Below are positions 27,046 to 35,558 of a DNA stretch of 64,000 bases, piece by piece. The stretch covers positions 104,690 through 168,689 of the forward strand of contig NZ_FMAH01000009.1 in NCBI RefSeq assembly GCF_900094545.1. Direction: 5' to 3'. Origin of the DNA: Martinezella miluonensis. GTDB taxonomy: Bacteria > Pseudomonadota > Alphaproteobacteria > Rhizobiales > Rhizobiaceae. Positions within the stretch are counted from its first letter, which is position 1. Each line of letters starts with the position of its first letter. The position numbers and the translations under genes are program-made. The notes below the pieces were generated by a model. It was given only the letters and a program-made list of their open reading frames with translations, made no database searches and had not been told where the DNA came from.

Positions 27046-28587
27046 TCAGTCCTCTAACGGGGCACCGCCGGCATCTTCACGCGAGCGAATGAAGGGCTCG
27101 AGACGCTCTTCAACGCCATGGCAGGCGGAGGGCGCTTGAAACTCCGCGAGTGTCTGTTTCCAGATATCGGTCGCCCGCTGATCTGCAGATTTTGATCCTG
27201 CGTCCACCCAGGCGCCATAGTTCGAAAGATCGGCCACCAGCGGACGATAGAAGGCGGCTTTGTACCGTTCCATCGTATGCGCCGTGGAGAAGAAATGCCC
27301 GCCGGGCGACACTTCTGCGATTGCATCGAAGCCAAGCGCATCGTCATCGGCAGCCTCGGGCTTCGTCAGCTCGGCAATGGTTTGCAGCGCCTCTATGTCC
27401 AGAATGAATTTCTCATATCCCAGCGTCAGGCCACCCTCCAGCCATCCGGCAGCATGAACTGTCACGGTCGCACCACCAAGCACGGCGCCCCAAAGGGCCA
27501 TGACTGTTTCCGCCGCGCCCTGGGCGTCTGCCAAGTTGGATGCGGCGCCGGTTGCCGAGCGCCACGGTAGGCCAATGTGCCGGGCCAGTTGTCCGGAACC
27601 GATACATGCCTTTATGTGCTCGGGCGTACCAAACGCAGGGGAACCGGATCTCATGTCGACATTCGACAGGAAGCCCCCATAGGATACCGGCGCACCGGCT
27701 CTGCTGATCTGCGCCAGCGCGATGCCAGCCAAGGCTTCCGCATGTTGGAGCATCAGAGCGCCGCTGATGGTAATCGGCGCCATCGCGCCGGCCAGACAGA
27801 AAGGCGTTATAATCGACATCTGGCCTGCACGAGCGAAGTCTATGATCCCCCTCGACATGGGAACGTCTAGCTGCCTTGGGGAGTTCGAGTTGATCACCGT
27901 CGTTGCCCAAACCCCGTTTGCGAATGCATCCTTGTCCAGCCCCCGGGCCAGACGGATCATCTCGAAGCTCTCTTCAACCTGTTGCCGGCCACGGGAATAG
28001 ACGAAGACTGGCTTGTCGCAGTTTTCGAGTTGTCCGCGCATCATGGCATAGTGGCGAGACTGGAGAGGCACGTCCTGCGGCTCGACCGAGGGACCGTGCA
28101 TATGGATCACGTCGAAGCTCTGCTGAAGCCGCAGGGTATCCAGGTAGCCCTGCAGGTCGCCAGGCCGCCGACCGCGCTCGCGGTCGAATGCGTTGGGGCA
28201 GCCAGCGCCCGCCATAAACAGCATCGATCCCAGCGTATAGTCCTGCTCGCGTGCCGGATTGGCGGCCTTCAGGCGGATCGAGCGCGGTGCTGTAGCCAGC
28301 GCCGATTCAACGATCTCCCGACCGATGCGGACCAATTGACTGTCTTCATCGACACGCGCGCCGGCAGCCTTGAATGCCTGCCGCGCCTCGTCAAGGAGGA
28401 TCTTGATCCCGAGCTCCTCCAGAATGCGTAGAGCCCCGTCATGGATCGCCGCGATACGGTCACTGCTATAGACACTTTGCGGGACAAAAGGGGTGCTGAG
28501 CCTGATATAGGCCGGGCTTGTGGCGGGCGATCTATCAACCTGACTGCGGCGGCCGCGCGTTCGCCTTGTATTCTGCAGATCTTCCAT
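27046..28587 (-). CDS. Trimethylamine methyltransferase MttB-family protein (no pyrrolysine)
   Basis: This 513-residue member of the MttB superfamily reads as one open frame without an internal TAG. It therefore belongs to the non-pyrrolysine branch, whose studied members transfer methyl groups from glycine betaine, proline betaine, carnitine and similar compounds to a corrinoid protein. Family features include HDGALRILEELGIKIL, GMSIITPFCLAGAMAPIT-like glycine/proline-rich strands, and the C-terminal GHFFSTAHTMERYKAAFYRP. The ATG at 28587 has a GGAG-type ribosome site; an upstream ATG at 28623 is less likely. It diverges from the TetR gene. No corrinoid protein or corrinoid:THF methyltransferase gene is in the window. 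Confidence 0.85.
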   Translation of the reverse strand: MEDLQNTRRTRGRRSQVDRSPATSPAYIRLSTPFVPQSVYSSDRIAAIHDGALRILEELGIKILLDEARQAFKAAGARVDEDSQLVRIGREIVESALATAPRSIRLKAANPAREQDYTLGSMLFMAGAGCPNAFDRERGRRPGDLQGYLDTLRLQQSFDVIHMHGPSVEPQDVPLQSRHYAMMRGQLENCDKPVFVYSRGRQQVEESFEMIRLARGLDKDAFANGVWATTVINSNSPRQLDVPMSRGIIDFARAGQMSIITPFCLAGAMAPITISGALMLQHAEALAGIALAQISRAGAPVSYGGFLSNVDMRSGSPAFGTPEHIKACIGSGQLARHIGLPWRSATGAASNLADAQGAAETVMALWGAVLGGATVTVHAAGWLEGGLTLGYEKFILDIEALQTIAELTKPEAADDDALGFDAIAEVSPGGHFFSTAHTMERYKAAFYRPLVADLSNYGAWVDAGSKSADQRATDIWKQTLAEFQAPSACHGVEERLEPFIRSREDAGGAPLED

Positions 28588-28626
28588 ATCCTGCTCCCTC
28601 CGCGTCGCCTGAGTGAATAGCACAAG

Positions 28627-28642
28627 TGTTCATAAATGTACA
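28627..28642. promoter_or_regulatory. Operator candidate B between the MttB-family gene and tetR
   Basis: TGTTCATAAATGTACA is the best copy of the shared palindrome: half-sites TGTTCAT and ATGTACA with an AA spacer. It lies 40 bases before the MttB-family ATG and about 110 bases before the TetR ATG, so one site could control both divergent units and autoregulate the repressor. Confidence 0.65.
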
Positions 28643-28749
28643 GAAATAACCGGCGCGGCATAAAAGGAGTGGCTCGGTCGGTCTGATTATCCTTGTTCGG
28701 CCGCCCGTTTGACGTCTATGCTGGATCAAAAAGGAAAAAGGTAGTTTTG

Positions 28750-29418
28750 ATGGTAATCACCACTGCACAGAGTCAGGCGCCAGAAGAAAATCTGCAAGGC
28801 CGCTCGACCCGCGAAGATTGGTTGAAGCTCGCGCTTCAATTGCTCGTGAAAGACGGAATCGATCGCGTAAAAGTGCAAATCATGGCGAAACAATTGAATG
28901 TTTCGCGCTCCAGTTTCTATTGGTTTTTCAAGAACCCTCAGGATCTGTACGGCCAGATGCTCGACTTTTGGCTCACCAAGAACACCGGCCCCATCATCCA
29001 GCGCGCGCTTCGTCCGGCCGGTAGCATTTCTGAAGCGATTTTGAACGTTTTCGAGTGCTGGGTGAACGAAGATCTCTTCGATCCGCATCTGGATGTCGCT
29101 GTCCGTCTTTGGGCACGCCGGGCGCCCGAGGTCCTGAAAGTAGTCGCCGGTGCGGATCAGCAGCGACTGGGCGCTTTAACCGGCATGTTTGCCCGTCACG
29201 GCTTTGCCGAGGACGACGCAATCGTCAGAGCTCGCGTGCTCTATTTCACCCAGATCGGCCAATACACGTTGGATTTCCGCGAGGACATCCTGACACGTTT
29301 TTCGCGCACGCGTGCCTATGTTCTGGCTTTTTGCGGCCAGGAGCCTGATCCGAAAGAGCTGGCAAGCTTCGAGGCGGTCGTTATGTCGGCGGCGCGCGCA
29401 GAAGCCGAACGCGACTGA
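28750..29418 (+). CDS. TetR/AcrR-family regulator of the methylated-amine locus
   Basis: This 222-residue regulator has an N-terminal TetR helix-turn-helix (REDWLKLALQLLVKDG, then VQIMAKQLNVSRSSFYWFFKNPQDL, about residues 20-65) and a helical ligand-binding C-terminal domain (residues 80-215). The ATG at 28750 is preferred over an upstream ATG at 28693 because it follows GGAAAAAGG and fits the usual TetR N-terminus. It sits between the MttB-family gene and etfBA, each with a copy of the same palindrome, so it probably represses the whole locus until a substrate binds. Confidence 0.88.
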   Translation: MVITTAQSQAPEENLQGRSTREDWLKLALQLLVKDGIDRVKVQIMAKQLNVSRSSFYWFFKNPQDLYGQMLDFWLTKNTGPIIQRALRPAGSISEAILNVFECWVNEDLFDPHLDVAVRLWARRAPEVLKVVAGADQQRLGALTGMFARHGFAEDDAIVRARVLYFTQIGQYTLDFREDILTRFSRTRAYVLAFCGQEPDPKELASFEAVVMSAARAEAERD

Positions 29419-29479
29419 TCCCGCCAGTTCCCCACTCGGCGGACAGACTTTCATTTGGGGCCAGAATACAACAAGCCTA

Positions 29480-29509
29480 TTGACAGATTTTTCTGTTCAC
29501 TTATGTACA
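29480..29509 (+). promoter_or_regulatory. Sigma70-type promoter overlapped by operator candidate C (etfB)
   Basis: TTGACA (29480-29485) and TATGTA (29502-29507) are spaced by 16 bases, a good housekeeping promoter. The 16-bp palindrome TGTTCACTTATGTACA (29494-29509) covers the spacer and the -10 hexamer. A protein bound there would block RNA polymerase, which fits a TetR repressor. The etfB ATG follows 30 bases downstream. Confidence 0.65.
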
Positions 29510-29538
29510 CAGGCATGAGCTGAAGAGGACTTGTCCGC

Positions 29539-30300
29539 ATGAAGATGCTTGTGCCGGTAAAACGGGTGATCGACTACAACGTTAAGGTTCGTGTGAATGC
29601 GGACGGAAGCGGCATTGATCTCTCAAACGTCAAGATGTCGATGAACCCCTTTGACGAGATTGCGCTTGAGGAAGCGATCCGTCTGAAGGAAAATGGCGTC
29701 GTCACGGAGATTGTAGCTGTCTCGATCGGCGTCAAGCAGGCGCAGGATACGTTGCGCACAGCGCTTGCCATGGGAGCCGACCGGGCCGTTCTGATCGAGG
29801 CCACCTCCGACGTACACCAGGACATCGAGCCGCTGGCCGTCGCCAAGCTTCTGGCCGCCGTCGTTCGAGAGGAGGAAGCGGGCCTTGTCATTGCCGGCAA
29901 GCAAGCAATCGACAACGATCTCAATGCGACCGGGCAAATGCTGGCAGCACTGCTGGGCTGGGGCCAGGCGACCTTTGCATCGGAAATCTCAATCGAGGGC
30001 TCCAAGGCCACAGTCACCCGCGAAATCGATGGCGGACTGCAGACCATCAACGTGACCTTGCCTGCGGTGATCACCGCCGACTTGCGCCTGAACGAGCCGC
30101 GCTATGCGAGCCTGCCCAACATCATGAAGGCCAAGAGGAAACCCTTGGCGGAAAAGACCCCCGCGGATTACGGCATCGACATCGCGCCGCGCCTGACTGT
30201 GATCAAGACTGTCGAGCCGGCCGCACGCAAGGCCGGCGTGCGGGTCGGATCGGTGGACGAACTGCTGGCGAAACTGAAGGACGAAGCGGGGGTAATCTGA
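29539..30300 (+). CDS. etfB: Electron transfer flavoprotein beta subunit
   Basis: This 253-residue ETF beta subunit opens [19 protein letters not shown]. It carries [40 protein letters not shown] (the AMP-binding and recognition-loop region) and [29 protein letters not shown]. It binds AMP and docks with flavin dehydrogenases. It is first in the operon etfB-etfA-folD-purU and is likely to accept electrons from the dimethylglycine dehydrogenase-like enzyme encoded at 19357. ETF-quinone oxidoreductase is not in the window. Confidence 0.95.
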   Translation: MKMLVPVKRVIDYNVKVRVNADGSGIDLSNVKMSMNPFDEIALEEAIRLKENGVVTEIVAVSIGVKQAQDTLRTALAMGADRAVLIEATSDVHQDIEPLAVAKLLAAVVREEEAGLVIAGKQAIDNDLNATGQMLAALLGWGQATFASEISIEGSKATVTREIDGGLQTINVTLPAVITADLRLNEPRYASLPNIMKAKRKPLAEKTPADYGIDIAPRLTVIKTVEPAARKAGVRVGSVDELLAKLKDEAGVI

Positions 30301-30301
30301 C

Positions 30302-31213
30302 ATGGCTGTTCTTCTTCTGGCCGACGTGAACAACGGCGATTTGGCTATCGACGGGGTCGCCAAGACCATCTCCGCCCTCAAGACGCTGGGCGAGGTCCAT
30401 GTGCTGGTAGCCGGTCCGGCTCCCGCCGCCGCTGAAGCGGCCAAACTGTGCGGCGCGGCGAAAGTCCTGCATGCCGAAGACGCTGGCCATGGTTTGGCGG
30501 AACCGCTGGCGGACCTCGTCGTGTCGCTGGCCGGCAACTACAGCCATATCGCCGCCGCCGCGACCGCGTTTTCGAAGAATGTGCTTCCCCGCGTTGCCGC
30601 CTTGCTGGACGTCATGGTCATGACCGATGTGACCGCCGTTATCGATCCCGAGACCTTCGAACGGCCGATCTACGCTGGAAATGCTATCCAGACGGTGCGC
30701 TCGGCCGACAGGATCAAGGTCTTCACCGTTCGCACTGCGTCGTTTGCCGCGGTGGAACAGCATGGGGCCGCTGAAATCCAATCCGTGCGGATGGGCAGCT
30801 TTGGCGCCAGCGCTTGGATCGAGGACAAGATTGCAGCCTCGGAAAGGCCCGAACTGACCTCCGCCAGAATGGTGGTTTCGGGCGGACGTGGCGTTGGATC
30901 GCGCGAGAGCTTCGCACTGATCGAAACTTTGGCGGACAGGCTGGGCGCAGCCGTCGGCGCCAGCCGCGCGGCGGTCGATTCCGGCTACGCGCCCAATGAT
31001 CGGCAGGTCGGCCAGACGGGCAAGATTGTAGCACCTCAACTCTACGTCGCCGTCGGCATATCCGGCGCCATCCAACATCTGGCCGGCATGAAGGACTCCA
31101 AGGTCATCGTGGCAATCAACAAGGACGCGGACGCCCCCATCTTCCAGGTGGCCGATTACGGAATTGTCGGAGACCTGTTCACTATCCTCCCCGACCTCAC
31201 TGACAAGCTCTGA
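30302..31213 (+). CDS. etfA: Electron transfer flavoprotein alpha subunit
   Basis: This 303-residue alpha subunit holds the FAD. The C-terminal signature is intact: [40 protein letters not shown], then [39 protein letters not shown] with [18 protein letters not shown]. Described here as segments, these cover the adenine and isoalloxazine contacts. It starts one base after the etfB stop and ends two bases before folD, so the four-gene set is one operon. Confidence 0.95.
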   Translation: MAVLLLADVNNGDLAIDGVAKTISALKTLGEVHVLVAGPAPAAAEAAKLCGAAKVLHAEDAGHGLAEPLADLVVSLAGNYSHIAAAATAFSKNVLPRVAALLDVMVMTDVTAVIDPETFERPIYAGNAIQTVRSADRIKVFTVRTASFAAVEQHGAAEIQSVRMGSFGASAWIEDKIAASERPELTSARMVVSGGRGVGSRESFALIETLADRLGAAVGASRAAVDSGYAPNDRQVGQTGKIVAPQLYVAVGISGAIQHLAGMKDSKVIVAINKDADAPIFQVADYGIVGDLFTILPDLTDKL

Positions 31214-31215
31214 CC

Positions 31216-32103
31216 ATGGCGCATGTGATTGACGGAACGGCCTTCGCCGCCAGGATCCGCGAAAAAGTGGCAGCTCGTGTCGCGCATTTGAGCAAGACGC
31301 ACGGGATCACGCCGGGACTGGCGGTGATCATGGTGGTCAACGATCCAGCCTCGCATGTCTATGTCCGCAACAAGGGCCTCCAGACCATGGCAGCAGGCAT
31401 GGCCTCTTTCGAGCATCACCTTCCCGAACAGACCGGCGAGACAACCCCTCTGGCGCTGATCGAAGACCTGAACGCCGATCCGGCGGTTCATGGCATTCTC
31501 GTGCAACTGCCTTTGCCCGGACATCTCGACGCCGCAGCGGTCATCAACGCGATCGACCCTGCCAAGGATGTCGACGGGTTTCACATATCCAGTGTCGGGC
31601 GTCTTGGAACCGGCCAGAAGGCGCTGATGCCGTGCACACCGCTCGGCTGCCTTCTCATGCTCCGGGACCATCACGGTGCGCTCACCGGGCTGAATGCGGT
31701 CGTCGTCGGCCGCTCGAATATCGTCGGAAAGCCGATAGCGCAGCTTTTGCTGCAAGAAAATTGCACCGTGACCATCGCGCATAGCCAGACAGTCAACCTG
31801 CCTGACGTCTGCCGGCAGGATGACATTCTCATCGCCGCCGTCGGTCGTCCGGAGATGATCCGGAGCGACTGGATAAAGCAGGGAGCCACGGTGATCGATG
31901 TCGGCATCAACCGGATCGAGCGGGACGGCAAGCGCCGGCTCGTCGGTGACGTCGATTACGGGTCCGCAGTCGGCGTGGCGGGGGCAATCACACCTGTTCC
32001 AGGCGGGGTCGGCCCAATGACGATAGCCTGCCTGCTCGCCAACACCGTCGTCGCCTGCTGCCGGGCGCATGACTTGGCGGAACCAGAAGAATTGACGGCA
32101 TAG
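31216..32103 (+). CDS. folD: Bifunctional methylene-THF dehydrogenase / methenyl-THF cyclohydrolase
   Basis: FolD, 295 residues, converts 5,10-methylene-THF to 10-formyl-THF with NADP. Motifs seen: [18 protein letters not shown] (catalytic lysine in YVRNK), [50 protein letters not shown] and [14 protein letters not shown] near residue 230, then [19 protein letters not shown]. It is placed to process methylene-THF made by sarcosine oxidase and the dimethylglycine enzyme. As a second copy in a catabolic operon it is likely specialised; the housekeeping folD should be elsewhere. Confidence 0.95.
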   Translation: MAHVIDGTAFAARIREKVAARVAHLSKTHGITPGLAVIMVVNDPASHVYVRNKGLQTMAAGMASFEHHLPEQTGETTPLALIEDLNADPAVHGILVQLPLPGHLDAAAVINAIDPAKDVDGFHISSVGRLGTGQKALMPCTPLGCLLMLRDHHGALTGLNAVVVGRSNIVGKPIAQLLLQENCTVTIAHSQTVNLPDVCRQDDILIAAVGRPEMIRSDWIKQGATVIDVGINRIERDGKRRLVGDVDYGSAVGVAGAITPVPGGVGPMTIACLLANTVVACCRAHDLAEPEELTA

Positions 32104-32107
32104 GCGG

Positions 32108-32125
32108 GCTCGATCGCCATCGAGC
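32108..32125. other. Short hairpin between folD and purU
   Basis: GCTCGAT and ATCGAGC form a 7-bp stem with a 4-base loop (CGCC), 5 bases after the folD stop. A second weaker hairpin (GAAGG/CCTTC, about 32140-32156) follows. There is no U-run, so this is not a standard terminator. It could attenuate or protect the transcript between folD and purU. Confidence 0.4.
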
Positions 32126-32203
32126 GCTTGGATCATAAGGGAAGGCTCCGGTCCTTCTCTGCAAAACGGCATGCTCCCAATTTGGAGAGCGGAGGGAAAC
32201 CAG

Positions 32204-33088
32204 ATGTCAAAATACTGCCTGACCGTAACCTGCCCATCGCAACGCGGCATCGTCGCCGCCATAGCCAGCTATCTATCCGAAACCGGTTGTAACATCACCG
32301 ACAGCGCCCAGTTCGACGCTGTCGATACCGGCCGTTTCTTCATGCGCATCAGTTTTACATCCGAAACGGGAGCCCAGTTGCCGGCGCTTGAAGAGGGCTT
32401 CGCGGAAACCGCCAAAGCCTTCGACATGACAGCGAGCTTCCGTGACGAATCGCGAAAAAGGAAGGTGATCATCATGGTCAGCCGGTTCGGCCACTGCCTG
32501 AACGACCTTCTCTATCGCTGGCATATCGGCGCGCTGCCGATCGACATCGTCGGCGTGATCTCTAATCATATGGACTATCAGAAGGTCGTGGTGAACCACG
32601 ATATCCCGTTCCATTGCATCAAAGTGACGAAGGACAACAAGCAGCAGGCGGAAGCAGACCAAATGCGGGTCGTGCGCGAAACGGGCGCAGAGCTGATCGT
32701 CCTTGCCCGTTACATGCAGGTTCTGTCCGACGAGATGTGCCGCGAAATGTCGGGTCGGATCATCAACATTCACCACTCCTTCCTGCCGAGCTTCAAGGGC
32801 GCCAACCCTTACAAGCAGGCTTTCGAACGCGGCGTGAAGCTGATCGGGGCAACGTCGCATTATGTCACCGCCGAGCTGGACGAAGGCCCGATCATCGAGC
32901 AGGACACCGTGCGCGTCACCCATGCGCAGTCGGCGCAGGACTATGTAAGTCTCGGGCGCGATGTCGAAGCCTCGGTTCTGGCACGGGCCATCCACGCTCA
33001 TGCCAACCACCGCGTCTTCCTCAACGGCAACAAGACCGTCGTCTTCCCCGCCTCGCCCGGTTCCTATTCTTCGGAACGCATGGGCTGA
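32204..33088 (+). CDS. purU: Formyltetrahydrofolate deformylase
   Basis: PurU, 294 residues, hydrolyses 10-formyl-THF to formate and THF, which frees folate when demethylation makes excess one-carbon units. An N-terminal ACT domain (YCLTVTCPSQRGIVAAIASYL) is followed by a formyltransferase fold with MVSRFGHCLNDLLYRW, NIHHSFLPSFKGANPYKQAF (catalytic N and H), and GATSHYVTAELDEGPIIEQD (catalytic D). The ATG at 32204 is preferred to an upstream one at 32171 because it follows GGAGGGAAACCAG. Last gene of the etfBA-folD operon. Confidence 0.95.
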   Translation: MSKYCLTVTCPSQRGIVAAIASYLSETGCNITDSAQFDAVDTGRFFMRISFTSETGAQLPALEEGFAETAKAFDMTASFRDESRKRKVIIMVSRFGHCLNDLLYRWHIGALPIDIVGVISNHMDYQKVVVNHDIPFHCIKVTKDNKQQAEADQMRVVRETGAELIVLARYMQVLSDEMCREMSGRIINIHHSFLPSFKGANPYKQAFERGVKLIGATSHYVTAELDEGPIIEQDTVRVTHAQSAQDYVSLGRDVEASVLARAIHAHANHRVFLNGNKTVVFPASPGSYSSERMG

Positions 33089-33137
33089 AACTGTAAGGTC
33101 GGGCAACTTGCTCGGCCTCCGGTTTTTCCGCGGCCTT

Positions 33138-34187
33138 TCACTTTTCGATGACGACGTCCGATGTGGGGCGGGAGCAGCACGCCAGAATGAAGCCCTGGTC
33201 GATTTCGCGCTGGCGAATGCCGCCTTGATGTTTCATCTCGACCGTGCCGGACAACATCCTCACGCGGCAGGTTCCGCAAACGCCCTTGCCGCAAGAGGTC
33301 TGGATCCGGGCGCCCGCCACCTTCGCCGCCTTCAGGACCGTGGTTTCTGCGTCCACGCTGGCGGTCAATCCCGCTTTGGCGAAGGTCACGGTAAACTGAG
33401 CCGATCCCGCCTCTGCCGCGCTCCCGATATTGTCATCCTCGCGGGCGCTTTCGAAGCTTTCGATGAAGACGCCGTCGGGCGGATGACCCATCTGCTTCAG
33501 CATCAATGTGGCCAGGTCCATGAAGCCGCCCGGGCCACAGCAATAGACATGGCGCTGCGCGACATCCGGCGCCAGAGCACGCAAAAGGTCGGAACTGAGC
33601 CGCGCGACCGGACCGATCCAGCCCGCGCCGGGGATATGGCGTGTGACTACGGGTACGATACGCAGTCCAGGAAGAGCCTCGACCCATCGGCGCATGTGCT
33701 CACGGAAGATCATGTCCTGCGCGCTGGAGGCGAAATGAACCAGCAATACATCGCAGGTGGACGCTTTGTCCGCCAGGCTTTGCAGCATGGACGCCGCCGG
33801 CGTGATGCCGCTACCGGCAGTCAACAGCAAAAGCGGCGTTTCCGGCTCAAGCCCGCAACTGAATTGTCCCATTGGTCCGGAGGCTCTGACCTGCAGACCG
33901 GGCCGCATATGCTCGAACAGCCAGTTCGACACCCGACCCCCCTGCACGCGTTTGACCGTGACGGAAACATTCTCCGCGTTCAACGCGGATGACGATAGCG
34001 AATAGCTGCGGATATGTTCCTCTCCGTCGATCTCGAAAACGAAGTTCAGGAACTGGCCTGGATTGAAGCGGAACTGGCCGGCCGGATGGGCGAAGAGATA
34101 GGTCTTCGCTACGTGCGTTTCCTGCCGAACGCCAATGCATTCCAGACGAAACTCGCCGGCTTCCGATAGGGGGGAGGGTGTGTTCAC
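33138..34187 (-). CDS. gbcB: Ferredoxin reductase component of the Rieske oxygenase (GbcB-like)
   Basis: This 349-residue reductase has an FAD-binding barrel (IRSYSLSSSA), an NAD domain (LLLTAGSGITPAASMLQSL; VYCCGPGGFMD) and a C-terminal plant-type 2Fe-2S ferredoxin (CGKGVCGTCRVRMLSG with the fourth cysteine in ACCSRP). The start is GTG at 34187, overlapping the oxygenase stop as GTGA; longer frames are artefacts. It feeds electrons from NADH to the oxygenase encoded just upstream. The order oxygenase then reductase matches gbcAB and stachydrine demethylase systems. Confidence 0.88.
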   Translation of the reverse strand: MNTPSPLSEAGEFRLECIGVRQETHVAKTYLFAHPAGQFRFNPGQFLNFVFEIDGEEHIRSYSLSSSALNAENVSVTVKRVQGGRVSNWLFEHMRPGLQVRASGPMGQFSCGLEPETPLLLLTAGSGITPAASMLQSLADKASTCDVLLVHFASSAQDMIFREHMRRWVEALPGLRIVPVVTRHIPGAGWIGPVARLSSDLLRALAPDVAQRHVYCCGPGGFMDLATLMLKQMGHPPDGVFIESFESAREDDNIGSAAEAGSAQFTVTFAKAGLTASVDAETTVLKAAKVAGARIQTSCGKGVCGTCRVRMLSGTVEMKHQGGIRQREIDQGFILACCSRPTSDVVIEK

Positions 34188-35443
34188 GCGCCAAACCCAT
34201 GTTTCTGAAGCCGTTCGATATACCAGGCAATGTTGCGATCGACCGCGGTTTCGCAAAATGCGGAGAGGGGTCCCGGTTGATAGCCCGTCGATGCGACGCC
34301 CTGTTGGGCGATCGTCACAAGATCGGCGTCCTGCTGGTTGGTCGCAAGCCAGACTTCTGTCAAACGATCGAAATCGTAGTCGACGCCCTCGCGAGCGTCC
34401 TTGTTCACCAGCCAGATAGTGCGCAGTTCCGTGCGATCAGGGGCAAGAGGGATGATCCAGCTTATGACAGCGTGATCGGCAAAGAAATGGGACCACGAAT
34501 TATGGGTATGCAAATGCATGTCGCCAAAGCGCGGATCGGTCAACCGACCCAGAAGCTTCCGGCATGCCGCAGAACCATCTATCGTATGGGATTCGCCTGC
34601 GCCCGCGATCATAAAACGCTCTGTTCTAAAGAGGGTCGCAAACCCCTCGTAATGCTCGACCTTCCGCGAGGGGAAGCCTTGGCCCTCCCATACCGCAACC
34701 TGCGAACTGGCGATCTCGCAATGCCTAGTATATTCGTCCTTTTCTTCCTCGCCGACTTCATCAGGATCAAAGCCGATATCCATGCCGACAAAGGTGTTTA
34801 GTAGTTCGGGATGAGAACCCTCGCAGTGGTAGCACTCGCGATTGTTGTCGACACTGAGCTTCCAGTTGCCCGGCTCAACGATGGTTTTTTCCAGCGCCAC
34901 GTGGGCATTCCCCAAGTCGTAGGGTTCGAGGCGCTCGCCGAGAATACGTGAAATATCATCGATGTCCGATGGAGCGTTTTCGTCGATGCATAGGAACACA
35001 AGTCCGCCGATCACCCGCAGATTGACCGGCTTTAGCCCGTGGCAGGCGCGGTCCATCTCCTTACCCATATGCGCTGCGTGCACAAGGTCGCCGTTCAGGT
35101 CATAGGACCACTGGTGATAGGGACAGACGAGCCGTCCTACTGACGTCTTGTCTTCGCCGACCAACCGCGCGCCGCGATGGCGACAGACATTGTGGAAGGC
35201 GCGGACCTGCATGTCATCGTCGCGCAGCAAGAGGATGGACGTCGTCCCGATATCGAGCTTGCGGACATCTCCTGGCTCGGGAATATCCGCCGTCACGCCG
35301 GCCAGAATCCAGTGCTTGTGAAAGAACACATCGAGATCGACGCCGTACAGATCCTGCCGGGTATAAAACGGGGCAGGCAATGTATATCCCCGGCGATAAT
35401 GCGTCACCAGATCAGTGATCGACGAAGTGTTGTCAGCGTTCAT
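34184..35443 (-). CDS. gbcA: Rieske non-heme iron oxygenase, probable glycine betaine demethylase (GbcA-like)
   Basis: This 419-residue Rieske oxygenase alpha subunit has the 2Fe-2S ligands C87-x-H89 and C107-x2-H110 (CRHRGARL; CPYHQWSY) and the mononuclear-iron ligands in NNRECYHCEGSHPELL (H206, H211). The latter stretch and NQQDADLV followed by GYQPGPLS resemble the quaternary-amine demethylase branch (GbcA, stachydrine demethylase) rather than aromatic ring dioxygenases. The expected reaction is N-demethylation of glycine betaine, or another betaine, to dimethylglycine with release of formaldehyde. It diverges from a LysR gene. No copy of the TetR-type palindrome is seen in its promoter region. 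Confidence 0.8.
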   Translation of the reverse strand: MNADNTSSITDLVTHYRRGYTLPAPFYTRQDLYGVDLDVFFHKHWILAGVTADIPEPGDVRKLDIGTTSILLLRDDDMQVRAFHNVCRHRGARLVGEDKTSVGRLVCPYHQWSYDLNGDLVHAAHMGKEMDRACHGLKPVNLRVIGGLVFLCIDENAPSDIDDISRILGERLEPYDLGNAHVALEKTIVEPGNWKLSVDNNRECYHCEGSHPELLNTFVGMDIGFDPDEVGEEEKDEYTRHCEIASSQVAVWEGQGFPSRKVEHYEGFATLFRTERFMIAGAGESHTIDGSAACRKLLGRLTDPRFGDMHLHTHNSWSHFFADHAVISWIIPLAPDRTELRTIWLVNKDAREGVDYDFDRLTEVWLATNQQDADLVTIAQQGVASTGYQPGPLSAFCETAVDRNIAWYIERLQKHGFGA

Positions 35444-35558
35444 GGACGTCTCCGATGAAAAGCAAACCGCTCCAATCGCGGCAATAACAACGATGAGTGC
35501 CGCTCATTGCAGGGTTTGACAACTGGACAAATTTTCTCTTTAGACATATCCTGAAGTT

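Noticed and set aside
27046..28587. Pyrrolysine in the MttB-family gene
   Set aside because: The reading frame has no internal TAG, and no pylT, pylS or pylBCD gene is seen; it belongs to the non-pyrrolysine branch.
32104..32203. Folate or other riboswitch before purU
   Set aside because: Only two small hairpins are present; the conserved cores of known THF riboswitches are not recognisable.
35444..35558. A fifth copy of the TetR-type palindrome before gbcA
   Set aside because: TAGACATATCC matches only one diverged half-site; the ATGTACA half is missing.
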